NCBI GenBank assembly: GCA_963757125.1
Contig: CAVWQP010000009.1
Span: forward strand, 620,001 to 684,000
DNA: 64,000 nt
From: CAVVSD01 sp963757125
GTDB taxonomy: Bacteria > Actinomycetota > Thermoleophilia > Solirubrobacterales > Solirubrobacteraceae
Reading direction: 5' to 3'
Shown piece after piece: positions 33,976-41,945 of this stretch. The notes under the pieces were generated by a model. It was not told the DNA's origin. It worked only from the letters and a program-made list of their open reading frames with translations, and did no database searches. Position numbers and translations under genes: made by a program. Within the stretch, counting starts at the first letter, position 1; every line of letters begins with the position of its first letter.

Positions 33976-34528
33976 GGATCGTCTCCGCGAGGCGGCGTGC
34001 GTCGCCGGCGGCGTCGAGGTCGCCGGTGAGCGCAGCGACGACGGTGGCGCCCTCGAGCAGGATCAGGAGCTGACGGCCGGCGAGCGCCGGGTCGGGGGTC
34101 GCCGTGTCCGCGGCCAGGGCGGTGAGCAGCTCGCGATGGCGGCCGAGATGGTCGTGGGCCACGCGTCGCGCAGTGGGGTTCTCGCCGGCGGCGTTGACGA
34201 TCGCGCAGCCGCGGAACCCCTGCTCGGCGTACCAGCCGCGGAGGGCGTCGAACACCGCGAGGACGCGGTCGACCGGGTCACTCGGCGCGTCCGCGGCGTC
34301 GCGCAGCCAGGTGACGACGTGGTCGCTGCGCCGGCGGAGCACGGCTTCGATCAGCTCGTCCTTGCTGCCGAAGTGGCGGTAGAGGCTGACCTTGGAGACC
34401 CCGGCGCGCTCCGCGAGGTCGTTGACGCCCGCGCTCGTGCCGTCGCGGTAGAAGACCTCGGCCGCGGCGCGCAGGAGCTTCTCGCGGGTGCGCTCGACGT
34501 CGATGGTCTCGCCCTTCGCGACCGGCAT
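33956..34528 (-). CDS. TetR-family transcriptional regulator
   Basis: A 190-residue repressor. The N-terminal helix-turn-helix reads TREKLLRAAAEVFYRDGTSAGVNDLAERAGVSKVSLYRHFGSKDELIEAVL (canonical TetR_N layout), followed by an all-helical ligand domain with C-terminal family features. It is divergent from the MBL-fold gene at 34577, and the short space between them contains a near-perfect palindrome (34551-34566) that is its likely operator. Convergent tail overlap of 20 nt with the dihydropyrimidinase. Confidence 0.9.
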   Translation of the reverse strand: MPVAKGETIDVERTREKLLRAAAEVFYRDGTSAGVNDLAERAGVSKVSLYRHFGSKDELIEAVLRRRSDHVVTWLRDAADAPSDPVDRVLAVFDALRGWYAEQGFRGCAIVNAAGENPTARRVAHDHLGRHRELLTALAADTATPDPALAGRQLLILLEGATVVAALTGDLDAAGDARRLAETILRGRPR

Positions 34529-34550
34529 GGGGAGGAACTCTACCCAAGTT

Positions 34551-34566
34551 GGAACCGATCGGTACC
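34551..34566. promoter_or_regulatory. Candidate TetR operator
   Basis: GGAACCGATCGGTACC contains the perfect 10-bp palindrome ACCGATCGGT (34554-34563) and is symmetric at 14 of 16 positions. It lies in the 48-nt space between the divergent TetR gene and the MBL-fold gene, so it probably controls both. Confidence 0.6.
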
Positions 34567-34576
34567 ATCTCGCCGC

Positions 34577-35359
34577 ATGGAGCTACGGAGGCTGGGCTGG
34601 TCGGGATTCGAGGTGACGGCGCAGGGCGAGTCGCTCGTCATCGACTGCGTGGGGGACTCCTCCGCGTTCCTGAGCGATCACCTGTCGGCGGGCAGGCCGG
34701 TCGCGCCGCTGCGGACGCCCGCGTCGGGGGCGCTCGTCACGCATCTGCACTTCGATCACACCGACGTCCCCGCGATCGAGTCCGCGGTCGGCCCGGAGGG
34801 GCTCGTCCTGCGGCCGCCGCCGTTCGCGGGCACGGAGGCCGAGGCGGTGTTCACCGCCGAGCAGGAGGCCGCTCTCGCCGCGGGCCGTCTCGACGTCCGC
34901 GTCGTCTCGGAGTGGGAGCGCACCGAGCTGGGGCCGTTCACCGTCACGGCCGTGCCGGCCGTCGACGGGCTCGGCGATCCGCAGGTCGGCTGGGCGGTCG
35001 AGGCCGACGGCGCGCGGCTCTTCCACGGCGGGGACACGCTGTTCCACGGCTCCTGGTGGCTCATCGCCGGGCGGCTGGGTCCGTTCGACGTGGCGGCGCT
35101 GCCGGTCAACGCCGCGGTCGTCGACGCGCCGCACCTGCAGCCGCCGAGCGCGCTGGCCGCGGCGATGGGGGCTCGGGAGGCCGTCCAGGCGGCGGCGATC
35201 CTGCGGGCCGGGATCCTCGTCCCGATGCACTACGGCGCGTTCATCCCGGGGATCTACGTCGAGGACGATCACGCGATCGCGCATGTGACCGAGCTGGCGG
35301 AGGGCGCGGGACAGCGCGTCGCCGTGCTGGACCCGGGTGCGACGCTGGACGTGCGCTGA
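34577..35359 (+). CDS. MBL-fold metallohydrolase (UlaG-like)
   Basis: A 260-residue metallo-beta-lactamase-fold hydrolase. The metal motif THLHFDHTD (HxHxDH), DTLFHGSWW and the late His in VPMHYGAFIPGIYVEDDH match the UlaG/UPF0173-like branch. The natural substrate is unknown. It is divergent from and probably repressed by the TetR regulator. Downstream lies the ECF41-controlled epimerase operon, with its promoter starting 4 nt after this gene's stop. Confidence 0.82.
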   Translation: MELRRLGWSGFEVTAQGESLVIDCVGDSSAFLSDHLSAGRPVAPLRTPASGALVTHLHFDHTDVPAIESAVGPEGLVLRPPPFAGTEAEAVFTAEQEAALAAGRLDVRVVSEWERTELGPFTVTAVPAVDGLGDPQVGWAVEADGARLFHGGDTLFHGSWWLIAGRLGPFDVAALPVNAAVVDAPHLQPPSALAAAMGAREAVQAAAILRAGILVPMHYGAFIPGIYVEDDHAIAHVTELAEGAGQRVAVLDPGATLDVR

Positions 35360-35363
35360 GCAC

Positions 35364-35390
35364 TGTCACAGGCGGCGCATCCATCTCGTC
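35364..35390 (+). promoter_or_regulatory. ECF41-type promoter
   Basis: TGTCACA (35364-35370), a 16-nt spacer and CGTC (35387-35390) reproduce exactly the promoter reported for ECF41 sigma factors (TGTCACA-N16-CGTC). It lies 30 nt upstream of the epimerase gene that precedes the ECF41 sigma gene. The sigma factor probably drives this promoter and so its own operon. Confidence 0.85.
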
Positions 35391-35420
35391 TCAGGTACGA
35401 ACGAGACGAGAGGAGCAGTC

Positions 35421-36368
35421 ATGAAGATCTTCGTCGCCGGCGCCACGGGCGTCCTGGGCAGAGAGCTCGTCCCGCAGCTCGTGGCCCGCGGTCACGAGGT
35501 CGTCGGGATGACCAGGAGCTCGACGAAGGAGGACCTCGTGCGAAGCCTCGGAGCGCGCCCGGCCATCGCCGACGCGCTCGACCCCGACGCGGTCGCGCAC
35601 GCGGTGGCGTCCGCCGAGCCCGAGGTCATCGTGCACGAGCTGACGGCGCTGTCCGGAGAGTCCGGTCCGCGCCACATCGACCGGTTCTTCGAGACCACGA
35701 ACCGGCTGCGCACGGAGGGCACCGACCACCTGCTCGCCGCCGGCCGCGCCGTGGGCGCACGGCGCTTCGTGGCGCAGAGCTTCGGGGGCTTCCGGTTCGC
35801 CCGCACCGGCGGGCCGGTCCAGACCGAGGCTGACCCCCTCGACGCCGACCCGCCTGTGGCCCTGCGGGCGGGGCTGGCTGCTTACCTCTACCTGGAGCGC
35901 GCGGTCACCGCGATCGAGTGGGGAGAGGGAGTGGTGTTGCGCTACGGGGGCTTCTACGGTCCGGGGACCGGGATCAGCCTGGCACCGGACGCGCAGATGG
36001 CGGCGCCGATCCGCAAGCGCCGGCTCCCGATCGTCGGAGACGGCGGCGGGATCTCGTCGTACGTCCACGTCGCGGACGCGGCGGCGGCGACGGTCGCCGC
36101 GGTCGAGCATGGCCGTGCGGGGATCTACAACATCGTCGACGACGAGCCCGCCCCGGTGAGGGAGTGGCTGCCGGTGCTGGCGAGCACGCTGGGCGCCAAG
36201 CCTCCGAGGCGCGTCCCGCGCTGGCTCGCCCGGATGCTCGCCGGTGAGGCGGCGACGGCCATGATGACCGAGACCAAGGGCGCCTCCAACGAGAAGGCCA
36301 AGCGCGAGCTCGGCTGGCAGCTCCGGTATCCCAGCTGGCGACAGGGCTTCGCGCAGGGGCTCGGCTGA
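35421..36368 (+). CDS. NAD-dependent epimerase/dehydratase family protein (extended SDR), ECF41 target
   Basis: A 315-residue extended short-chain dehydrogenase. The nucleotide-binding start is FVAGATGVLGRELVPQLVARG; the middle contains AQSFGGFRFARTGGP and YLYLERAVTAIEWGEGVVLRYGGFYGPG in the region where the YxxxK motif usually lies, but the canonical Tyr/Lys pair is not clear (YLYLERA). It carries RLPIVGDGGGISSYVHVADAA and a substrate-recognition end. GAGGAG precedes the ATG at 35421. It is the first gene after a perfect ECF41 promoter and lies 3 nt before the sigma gene. ECF41 neighbours are usually oxidoreductases, epimerases or carboxymuconolactone decarboxylases, so it fits. The substrate is unknown. 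Confidence 0.85.
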   Translation: MKIFVAGATGVLGRELVPQLVARGHEVVGMTRSSTKEDLVRSLGARPAIADALDPDAVAHAVASAEPEVIVHELTALSGESGPRHIDRFFETTNRLRTEGTDHLLAAGRAVGARRFVAQSFGGFRFARTGGPVQTEADPLDADPPVALRAGLAAYLYLERAVTAIEWGEGVVLRYGGFYGPGTGISLAPDAQMAAPIRKRRLPIVGDGGGISSYVHVADAAAATVAAVEHGRAGIYNIVDDEPAPVREWLPVLASTLGAKPPRRVPRWLARMLAGEAATAMMTETKGASNEKAKRELGWQLRYPSWRQGFAQGLG

Positions 36369-36371
36369 GCG

Positions 36372-37283
36372 ATGACCGAGGAGGAGTTCGACGCGCTGCG
36401 GCCGCCGGCGTTCGCCATCGCCTACCGCATGCTCGGCAGCGTGAGCGAGGCGGAGGACGTGGTGCAGGAGGGGTTCCTCCGCCTCCACCGGGCGCGCGCC
36501 GGCGGCGAGCGGATCGAGTCGCCGCGCGCCTACCTGTCGACGGTCGTCTCACGACTCTCGCTCGACCTCCTCCGCTCGGCGCGGGCCCGGCGCGAGAGCT
36601 ACGTGGGCGAGTGGCTGCCGGAGCCCCTCGTGGCGAGCGCCGACGAGGACCCGGCCCGCAGGGCCGAGATCGCGGACTCGCTGTCGCTCGCCTTCCTCGT
36701 CCTGCTCGAGAGCCTGTCGCCCGAGCAGCGCGCCGCCTTCCTGTTGCGCGAGGTGTTCGACGAGCCCTACGACCGGATCGCGGAGATCGTGGGGACGAGC
36801 GAACCGAACGCCCGCCAGCTCGCGGCGCGGGCGCGCCGCCACGTGGACGAGCGGCGGCCGCGGTACGAGGCGTCGCGCGAGCAGCGGGACACGCTCGCGA
36901 CGCGCTTCTTCGCCGCCGCCGAGGAGGGCGACCTCGAAGGGCTGGAGGAGCTGCTGGCCCACGACGTCGTCTTCCGCGGCGACGGCGGCGGCAAGGCGCC
37001 CGCCGCGCCGCGTGCCGTCCACGGGCGCGCCAAGGTCGCGCGGCTGCTCATCGCGGGGTTGCGCACGCTCGCGGGGATCGGCGGCATCACCATGCGGCGC
37101 GAGGACGTGAACGGTCAACCGGGTGCGTTGTTCTTCGACCGCGACGGCAGGCTGATCAGCGCGACGACCATCGACATCGCGGAGGGCCAGATCCAGGGGG
37201 TGAGCGCGGTCGTCAACCCGGACAAGCTGCGGCACCTGGGCCCGGTGGCGGACGTGCGCGCGCTGCTGCGCGAGCGCCGTTAG
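36372..37283 (+). CDS. ECF41-family RNA polymerase sigma factor with SnoaL-like C-terminal domain
   Basis: A 303-residue sigma factor. Region 2 (AIAYRMLGSVSEAEDVVQEGFLR) and region 4 (ESLSPEQRAAFLLREVFDEPYDRIAEIV..NARQLAARARRHV) are intact, followed by a 100-residue SnoaL-like extension. The three ECF41 signature motifs are present: WLPEP between regions 2 and 4, DGGGK in the extension and NPDKL near the end. In this family the extension acts in place of an anti-sigma factor. It follows its likely target gene by 3 nt and probably recognises the promoter at 35364-35390. Ends in a 4-nt tail overlap with the next gene on the minus strand. Confidence 0.94.
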   Translation: MTEEEFDALRPPAFAIAYRMLGSVSEAEDVVQEGFLRLHRARAGGERIESPRAYLSTVVSRLSLDLLRSARARRESYVGEWLPEPLVASADEDPARRAEIADSLSLAFLVLLESLSPEQRAAFLLREVFDEPYDRIAEIVGTSEPNARQLAARARRHVDERRPRYEASREQRDTLATRFFAAAEEGDLEGLEELLAHDVVFRGDGGGKAPAAPRAVHGRAKVARLLIAGLRTLAGIGGITMRREDVNGQPGALFFDRDGRLISATTIDIAEGQIQGVSAVVNPDKLRHLGPVADVRALLRERR

Positions 37284-38128
37284 CCGATCGTCAGCACGAC
37301 GACCCCGAGGAGGATGGCCGCCGCGGCGGCCAGTCGTCGTCCCGAGTCCGTCTCGTGGAGCACCAGGACACCCAGCAGGGTGCCGACGACGATGCTGCTC
37401 TCGCGGGCGGGTGCGACGTAGCTCACCGGTGCGTGCACGAGCGCGTAGAGCACGAGGACGTACGCGAGCGGGCTCAGCAGCCCGACGACCGCGGCCCGGG
37501 TCCGCGAGAGCGTCCACGCCCGGTGCAGCTCGTCGCGCTCGCGCAGGGCGACGGGCGTGAGCAGGGCGGCGTTGGCGAGGTTCGTGCCCCAGTAGTAGAC
37601 GATCGGCGACAGGGCCAGTGGACCGACCGCGCGCTTGTCCCAGAGCGTGTACGAGGCGATCGCCGCGCCGGTGAGCACCGCGAGCACCGTCCCCGCGCCC
37701 AGGGTCGTCGACCCGCGACCCATGAGGGAGAAGACCGCCGCGACGATGAGCGCCGCGCCCGCGAGCGCGAGGAGGCTGGGGCGCTCCGCGAAGATGACGA
37801 TCGCCGCCGTCGTGGAGAGCAGCGGCCCGGTGCCGCGGGCCAGCGGGTACACGACGGACAGGTCGCCGGTGGCGTACGCGCGCTGCAGCAGGACGAAGTA
37901 CAGGGCGTGCAGCGCCCCGCTCACCGCCATGAACGCGATCGCGGTCCACCCGAGCGGGCCCGGGTCCGCGACGAGCGCGACGACGAGCGCCGGCAGGTAC
38001 AGCAGCGTTCCGGCGACGGCGCACAGCCAGACGAAGGCGGGACCGCCTGCCGCCGGCTTGGCGACGAGGTTCCAGCCCGCGTGCGCGAAGGCCGCGGCGA
38101 CGACGAGCGCGAGGACGGTGACCGACAT
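37280..38128 (-). CDS. EamA/DMT-family transporter
   Basis: A 282-residue protein with ten spans in two homologous halves of five, each starting with a family-type motif (AFAHAGWNLVAKPAAGGPA; VLTGAAIASYTLWDKRAVG). LQRAYATGDLSVVYPLARGTGPLL and YALVHAPVSYVAPARESSIVVG close the two halves. It probably exports a small metabolite. ATG 38128 is preferred to 38149 because the first helix starts directly after. A hairpin-containing leader precedes the ribosome-binding site. Confidence 0.85.
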   Translation of the reverse strand: MSVTVLALVVAAAFAHAGWNLVAKPAAGGPAFVWLCAVAGTLLYLPALVVALVADPGPLGWTAIAFMAVSGALHALYFVLLQRAYATGDLSVVYPLARGTGPLLSTTAAIVIFAERPSLLALAGAALIVAAVFSLMGRGSTTLGAGTVLAVLTGAAIASYTLWDKRAVGPLALSPIVYYWGTNLANAALLTPVALRERDELHRAWTLSRTRAAVVGLLSPLAYVLVLYALVHAPVSYVAPARESSIVVGTLLGVLVLHETDSGRRLAAAAAILLGVVVLTIG

Positions 38129-38141
38129 GGAGGCTCCCTTC

Positions 38142-38158
38142 GCCCGCAAGAAGCGGGC
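38142..38158 (-). promoter_or_regulatory. Hairpin in the leader of the EamA transporter gene
   Basis: GCCCGC-AAGAA-GCGGGC forms a 6-bp GC stem within the untranslated leader of the gene starting at 38128, with an AGGGAG ribosome-binding site directly after it. Upstream in the same leader is the unusual AT-containing string AAGGGATAAAAGACCGG. It may be an attenuator or part of a riboswitch, but it matches no class I can name with confidence. Confidence 0.25.
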
Positions 38159-38365
38159 ACGACAACGGAGCCCTCCGGTCTTTTATCCCTTCAGGTCTGG
38201 ACGATCCGACGTCGATCGACCTGTCGCCGCTTGGTCGCAGTCCCCCCGTCCCTCAATGTCCGTGGCCGCTGTGGCGGCGCGGGCGGAGGCGGAACCCTAG
38301 GCGCATCCTCGTGCTGTCAGTCAGGCTACCCAGCCGCACACGAAACCGTGCACGAGAGGAGCGAC

Positions 38366-39241
38366 ATGCCCTACGAGCTGCCCGACGACGTCGACGAGCG
38401 CCCCGTGACCGTGGTGGGCGTCGGCACGCTGGGACGCCGGATCGCGGCGGCATTCGCCGCCGGCGGCACCGACGTCCGGCTCCTCGACGTCTCAGAGGAT
38501 CAGTCCCGGGCCGCCGCGGCGTTCGTCGCCGACGAGGTCGAGGCGTTCCAGGAGGTGCTGGAGCTCGAGCCGGCGCGTGCCGCGACGGTCCACGTCGCGG
38601 GCGACCTGGGGGAGGCCGTCTCCGGCGCGTGGATGGTCGTCGAGGCCATCAGCGAGGACGTCGACGTGAAGACGCGCTTCTTCGGGGAGCTCGACCGGCT
38701 CGCCGAACACGACGCGATCCTGGCGACGAACTCGTCGTCGATCGCCAGCAGCCGGATCGTCTCGGCGGTGGAGCATCGCGAGCGGGTGCTCAACACGCAC
38801 TTCTACCGGCCGCCGGAGAACAACGCGGTCGAGCTCATGTCCTGCGGCGCGACGGACGAGGGCGTCATCGACGCGCTCGCCGAGCGGCTCCCCCGGTACG
38901 GGCTCATCCCGTTCCGTGTGCGGCGCGAGAGCGACGGCTTCATCCTCAACCGCGTCTGGGCGGCGATCAAGCGCGAGTGCCTGATGGTCGTCGAGGAGGG
39001 CGTCGCGACGCCGGAGGACGTCGACCGGATGTGGGAGATCTTCACGCAGCCCGGCATCCCGCCGTTCCGCCTCATGGACCGCGTCGGCCTCGACGTCGTG
39101 CTCGCGATCGAGGAGCACTACGCGTCGGTGCGCCCGGAGCTCCCGGACGCGCCGCGCAGGCTGCTGCAGCGGTACGTCGACGACGGCCGGCTGGGGGAGA
39201 AGAGCGGGAGCGGGTTCTACGAGGTGTCCGCGAACGAGTGA
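38366..39241 (+). CDS. 3-hydroxyacyl-CoA dehydrogenase-family protein
   Basis: A 291-residue dehydrogenase of the same fold as the protein at 28593-29555. It has the Rossmann loop VTVVGVGTLGRRIAAAFA, DVKTRFFGELDRLAEHDAIL, the catalytic TNSSSIASSRIV with the active-site region NTHFYRPPENNAVELM, and GFILNRVWAAIKRECLMVVEEGVATPEDVDRMW. The active His lies in NTHFYRPP rather than the usual MHFFNPP, a variation of substrate pocket. The ATG at 38366 follows GAGAGGA. The 3' end overlaps the convergent SnoaL-like gene by 25 nt. Confidence 0.85.
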   Translation: MPYELPDDVDERPVTVVGVGTLGRRIAAAFAAGGTDVRLLDVSEDQSRAAAAFVADEVEAFQEVLELEPARAATVHVAGDLGEAVSGAWMVVEAISEDVDVKTRFFGELDRLAEHDAILATNSSSIASSRIVSAVEHRERVLNTHFYRPPENNAVELMSCGATDEGVIDALAERLPRYGLIPFRVRRESDGFILNRVWAAIKRECLMVVEEGVATPEDVDRMWEIFTQPGIPPFRLMDRVGLDVVLAIEEHYASVRPELPDAPRRLLQRYVDDGRLGEKSGSGFYEVSANE

Positions 39242-39615
39242 TGCTCGTGCGCGACCGTCCAGCGGCCCTGCCGCCTGCGCAGCCCGATGGTCAGCCGCAG
39301 GCGGCGGTCCGGGTGCTCCGCGAGCTCGTCGGGGGTCCCGCAGCGCAGGAGCGCGTGGGCATAGGCGACGTCCGCGCCGGCCGTGATGTCCAGGCGGACG
39401 ATCTCGAACGAGGCGCCCTGCGCCTGCCACTCGAAGAAGCCGGGCCAGGTCTCGCGGTACGCGTCGAGACCCCGGACGCCGTCGTGTGGCGGCGGAACGT
39501 CGAACATGACGATGTCGGCGGCATGCTCGGCGAGCACGCCCTCCATGTCGCCCGTGTGGACGGCGTCCGCCCACCGCTCGATCAATGCGCGAATCTCCTG
39601 CTCGTCGCCGTCCAT
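39217..39615 (-). CDS. SnoaL-like/DUF4440-type protein
   Basis: A 132-residue protein of the NTF2-like fold: EQEIRALIERWADAVHTGDMEGVLAEHAADIVMFDVPPP, WPGFFEWQ and RRRQGRWTVAHEHHSFAD, the layout of YybH/DUF4440-like proteins. Members are ketosteroid-isomerase-like enzymes or ligand-binding proteins; the function here is unknown. Start ATG 39615 follows GAGGAG by about 9 nt. The gene ends 25 nt inside the convergent dehydrogenase gene and lies 14 nt from the small membrane protein gene in the same direction. Confidence 0.8.
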   Translation of the reverse strand: MDGDEQEIRALIERWADAVHTGDMEGVLAEHAADIVMFDVPPPHDGVRGLDAYRETWPGFFEWQAQGASFEIVRLDITAGADVAYAHALLRCGTPDELAEHPDRRLRLTIGLRRRQGRWTVAHEHHSFADTS

Positions 39616-39629
39616 CTGCTCAGCTCCTC

Positions 39630-39797
39630 TCAGCTCGCCGCCACGTTGAGGATGACCGCGAGCACGAACGCGACCACGGCGACCGCCCGCAGCACCCAGC
39701 CGCGGCGGGCGCTGCCGGCGCCCACCACGGTGTCGCGGATCGCGACCGTCAGCGCCGCGACCGCGACGACGCACAGGGCGATCGCCGCCGCCTTCAT
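39630..39797 (-). CDS. Small two-span membrane protein
   Basis: A 55-residue protein with two helices: about 4-19 (AIALCVVAVAALTVAI) and 36-53 (VLRAVAVVAFVLAVILNV), separated by a short polar loop. The stop (39630) precedes the SnoaL-like start by 14 nt, and its ATG lies directly before the stop of the monooxygenase gene (39798), so it is likely the middle gene of a three-gene operon. No known family. Confidence 0.5.
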   Translation of the reverse strand: MKAAAIALCVVAVAALTVAIRDTVVGAGSARRGWVLRAVAVVAFVLAVILNVAAS

Positions 39798-41243
39798 CTA
39801 CGCCGCCGGCCCGAACCAGGTGGACAGCGCCTCGGCCAGGCCGGCGTGGGCGGGATCGCCGTCACCTACCCAGGCGACGTGGCCGTCGGGCCGGACGAGG
39901 ACGGCCGTCGGCGCCGCGACGTCGCCGAGCACCGGGAGCTCCCACGGCCCGTCGTAGGCGGCGTCGACCGTCCGCACGCCGTACGCCGTCAGCGTGCCCG
40001 GCACGCCGAGGTTCAGCAGGACGGGCCGCGCGTCGTGGAGCAGGTCATAGACCGTCCGCGACCCGAGGTCGAGATCGGGCATCCGCCGCCCCAGGAGCGG
40101 GTGCCCCTGACCAAGGTCGTAGTGGACGTCCAGGCCCGACAGCATCCCGGCCATCGCCCTGCGCGGTGCGTCGAGCAGCATCAGCTCGCCGATCGTGTCG
40201 CGCAGGGCCTCGCTGCGCTCGTCGCCGCGCATGAGCGCCGTGAGCGCCATCGTCTTCTGCAGTACGCGGGCTGCCACCGGGTGCCGCTCGGCGTGGTAGC
40301 TGTCGAGGAGGCCGTCCGGCGAGCTGCCCTTCACCACCCGGGCCAGCTTCCAGCCCAGGTTGACCGCGTCCTGGACGCCGGTGTTCAGCCCCTGTCCGCC
40401 CATGGGCGTGTGCACGTGCGCCGCGTCGCCGGCCAGCAGCACGCGTCCCTGCCGGTAGGACGTCGCCTGGCGCGCGGCGTCGCTGAACCGCGAGATCCAC
40501 CGCGCGTCGTGCACCCCGAAGTCGCTGCCCCAGGCGGCGATCATCCCCGCGCTGAGGTCGGCGAGCGTCGGCTCGGTGGTCGCCGTGAGATCCTCGTCGC
40601 GCGCGACGATCCGCGCGTACCCGTCGCCGACCGGGCCCATGGCGTAGGTGCCCTTCTCGTCGCGGTGGAGGTTGCCCATCTCGGACTCGTCGCGGACCAT
40701 GGCCTCGGCGATGAGGGAGCTGCTGGAGGCGTCCCATCCCGCGAACTCGATGCCGGCCGCGCGGCGGACGACGCTGCGGCCGCCGTCGCATCCCACGAGG
40801 TACTCCGCCCGCAGCGTCCCTCCGTCCGCCAGGTCGACGTCGACGCCCTCTGCGTCCTGCCGGAAGCCGGCGACCTCGGACTCACGCCGCACCTGCACAT
40901 CCAGCTCGGCCACCCAGCCGGCCAGGATCTCCTCGAAGCGCCGCTGCCACAGACCCAGCCCGTACGGACGGCGCGTGGGGAAGTCGCTCAGATCCAGCGT
41001 CGTCGGGAAGTGGATGGTCTGGACCGGCTTGCCCTGCGAGACGAACCGGTCCCCGACGCCGCGCTGGTCGAGCACCTCGATCGTGCGCGCCTGCAGCCCA
41101 CCCGCCCGAGAGCTCTCCAGCTCGGGTCCCGCACGCCGCTCGACGACGACCGCGTCGACCCCGGCCAGCGCCAGCTCGGCCGCCAGCATCATCCCCGTCG
41201 GACCGCCGCCGGCGATCACCACCGCATGCTCCTGCGTACCCAT
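39798..41243 (-). CDS. FAD-dependent aromatic monooxygenase (PheA/UbiH/TetX family)
   Basis: A 481-residue flavin monooxygenase that hydroxylates aromatic compounds using NAD(P)H and O2. It has the FAD motif VVIAGGGPTGMMLAAELALAG, the GD motif GRVLLAGDAAHVHTPMGGQGLN with NTGVQDAVNLGWKLA, the DG motif LVGCDGGRSVVRRAAGI and a C-terminal thioredoxin-like domain (about 410-481) common in this class. ATG 41243 is preferred; longer starts add only non-conserved residues. A 31-bp perfect palindrome lies 45 nt upstream and is the likely control site. Confidence 0.9.
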   Translation of the reverse strand: MGTQEHAVVIAGGGPTGMMLAAELALAGVDAVVVERRAGPELESSRAGGLQARTIEVLDQRGVGDRFVSQGKPVQTIHFPTTLDLSDFPTRRPYGLGLWQRRFEEILAGWVAELDVQVRRESEVAGFRQDAEGVDVDLADGGTLRAEYLVGCDGGRSVVRRAAGIEFAGWDASSSSLIAEAMVRDESEMGNLHRDEKGTYAMGPVGDGYARIVARDEDLTATTEPTLADLSAGMIAAWGSDFGVHDARWISRFSDAARQATSYRQGRVLLAGDAAHVHTPMGGQGLNTGVQDAVNLGWKLARVVKGSSPDGLLDSYHAERHPVAARVLQKTMALTALMRGDERSEALRDTIGELMLLDAPRRAMAGMLSGLDVHYDLGQGHPLLGRRMPDLDLGSRTVYDLLHDARPVLLNLGVPGTLTAYGVRTVDAAYDGPWELPVLGDVAAPTAVLVRPDGHVAWVGDGDPAHAGLAEALSTWFGPAA

Positions 41244-41287
41244 TCCGTCCCTGCCCTTCGTCGCTTGCGGCAGGAGATGATGAGACA

Positions 41288-41318
41288 CACCGGGGGGCTT
41301 GAATCAAGCCCCCCGGTG
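41288..41318. promoter_or_regulatory. Perfect 15-bp inverted repeat before the monooxygenase gene
   Basis: CACCGGGGGGCTTGA, one central A, then the exact reverse complement TCAAGCCCCCCGGTG. It sits 45 nt upstream of the monooxygenase start and 22 nt from the MsrA terminator hairpin. The CTTGA/TCAAG centre is typical of MarR- or TetR-type operators. With a 3-nt loop it could also form a very strong hairpin on RNA, so a terminator is the alternative. Confidence 0.5.
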
Positions 41319-41339
41319 CGGTGTACTTTGGATGTGGAG

Positions 41340-41358
41340 AGGGGCGCGAGGCGCCCCT
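41340..41358 (-). terminator. Hairpin downstream of msrA
   Basis: AGGGGCGC-GAG-GCGCCCCT forms an 8-bp GC stem starting 9 nt after the msrA stop (41368, minus strand). It is followed by no U-run on that strand, as is usual here. It separates msrA from the monooxygenase operon. Confidence 0.5.
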
Positions 41359-41367
41359 TTCGGCGTT

Positions 41368-41883
41368 CTAGGCGGCCGTCTCGCGGTGCGGCAGCTTCCA
41401 GCCGGCGCGCGGGAAGTGGCACGTGTAGCCGTTCGGGATGCGCTGGAGGTAGTCCTGGTGCTCGGGCTCGGCCTCCCAGAAGGGGACGGCCTCGCTGAGC
41501 TCGGTCACGACCTTGCCGGGCCACAGGCCCGAGGCCTCGACGTCGGCGATCGTGTCCACGGCGACCTGGCGCTGCTCGTCGCTCGTGTAGAAGATCTCCG
41601 AGCGATAGGACGAGCCGATGTCGTTGCCCTGGCGGTCCTTGGTCGTCGGATCGTGGATCTGGAAGAAGAACTCCAGGATGTCCCGGTAGGAGATGCGCTC
41701 GGGATCGAAGACGATCTCGACGGCCTCGGCGTGACCGGGGTGGTTGGGGTACGTCGGGTTGTCGTTGCGTCCGCCCGTGTAGCCGACCCGGGTGGAGATG
41801 ACTCCCTCGCGCTGGCGCAGCAGCTCCTGGACACCCCAGAAGCAGCCTCCCGCGAGGATGGCGGTCTCGGTGTTGTCGCTCAT
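41368..41883 (-). CDS. msrA: Peptide-methionine (S)-S-oxide reductase MsrA
   Basis: A 171-residue repair enzyme that reduces methionine S-sulfoxide in proteins and free methionine. The catalytic motif GGCFWGVQE is near the N-terminus, followed by GYTGGRNDNPTYPNHPGHAEAVEIVFDPE, DPTTKDRQGNDIGSSYRSEIFY and the recycling-region cysteine in NGYTCHFPRAG. Length and start fit the family. It is 62 nt downstream of a DUF1059 gene in the same direction and ends at a hairpin. A likely oxidative-stress gene, like the peroxiredoxin at the other end of the window. Confidence 0.94.
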   Translation of the reverse strand: MSDNTETAILAGGCFWGVQELLRQREGVISTRVGYTGGRNDNPTYPNHPGHAEAVEIVFDPERISYRDILEFFFQIHDPTTKDRQGNDIGSSYRSEIFYTSDEQRQVAVDTIADVEASGLWPGKVVTELSEAVPFWEAEPEHQDYLQRIPNGYTCHFPRAGWKLPHRETAA

Positions 41884-41945
41884 CGCGATCTCGTTCCTTT
41901 CGAGGCTGTGCGTACCTCTCAGTCTAGGCCGTCGAATCGCGGCGC

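Noticed and set aside
36549..38165. A 538-codon minus-strand frame covering the sigma factor gene
   Set aside because: It is antisense to the well-supported ECF41 gene and in the wrong frame for the EamA transporter.
38211..38220. GTCGATCGAC palindrome between the EamA and dehydrogenase genes
   Set aside because: Such CG-rich 10-bp palindromes are common in this DNA and nothing else supports an operator.
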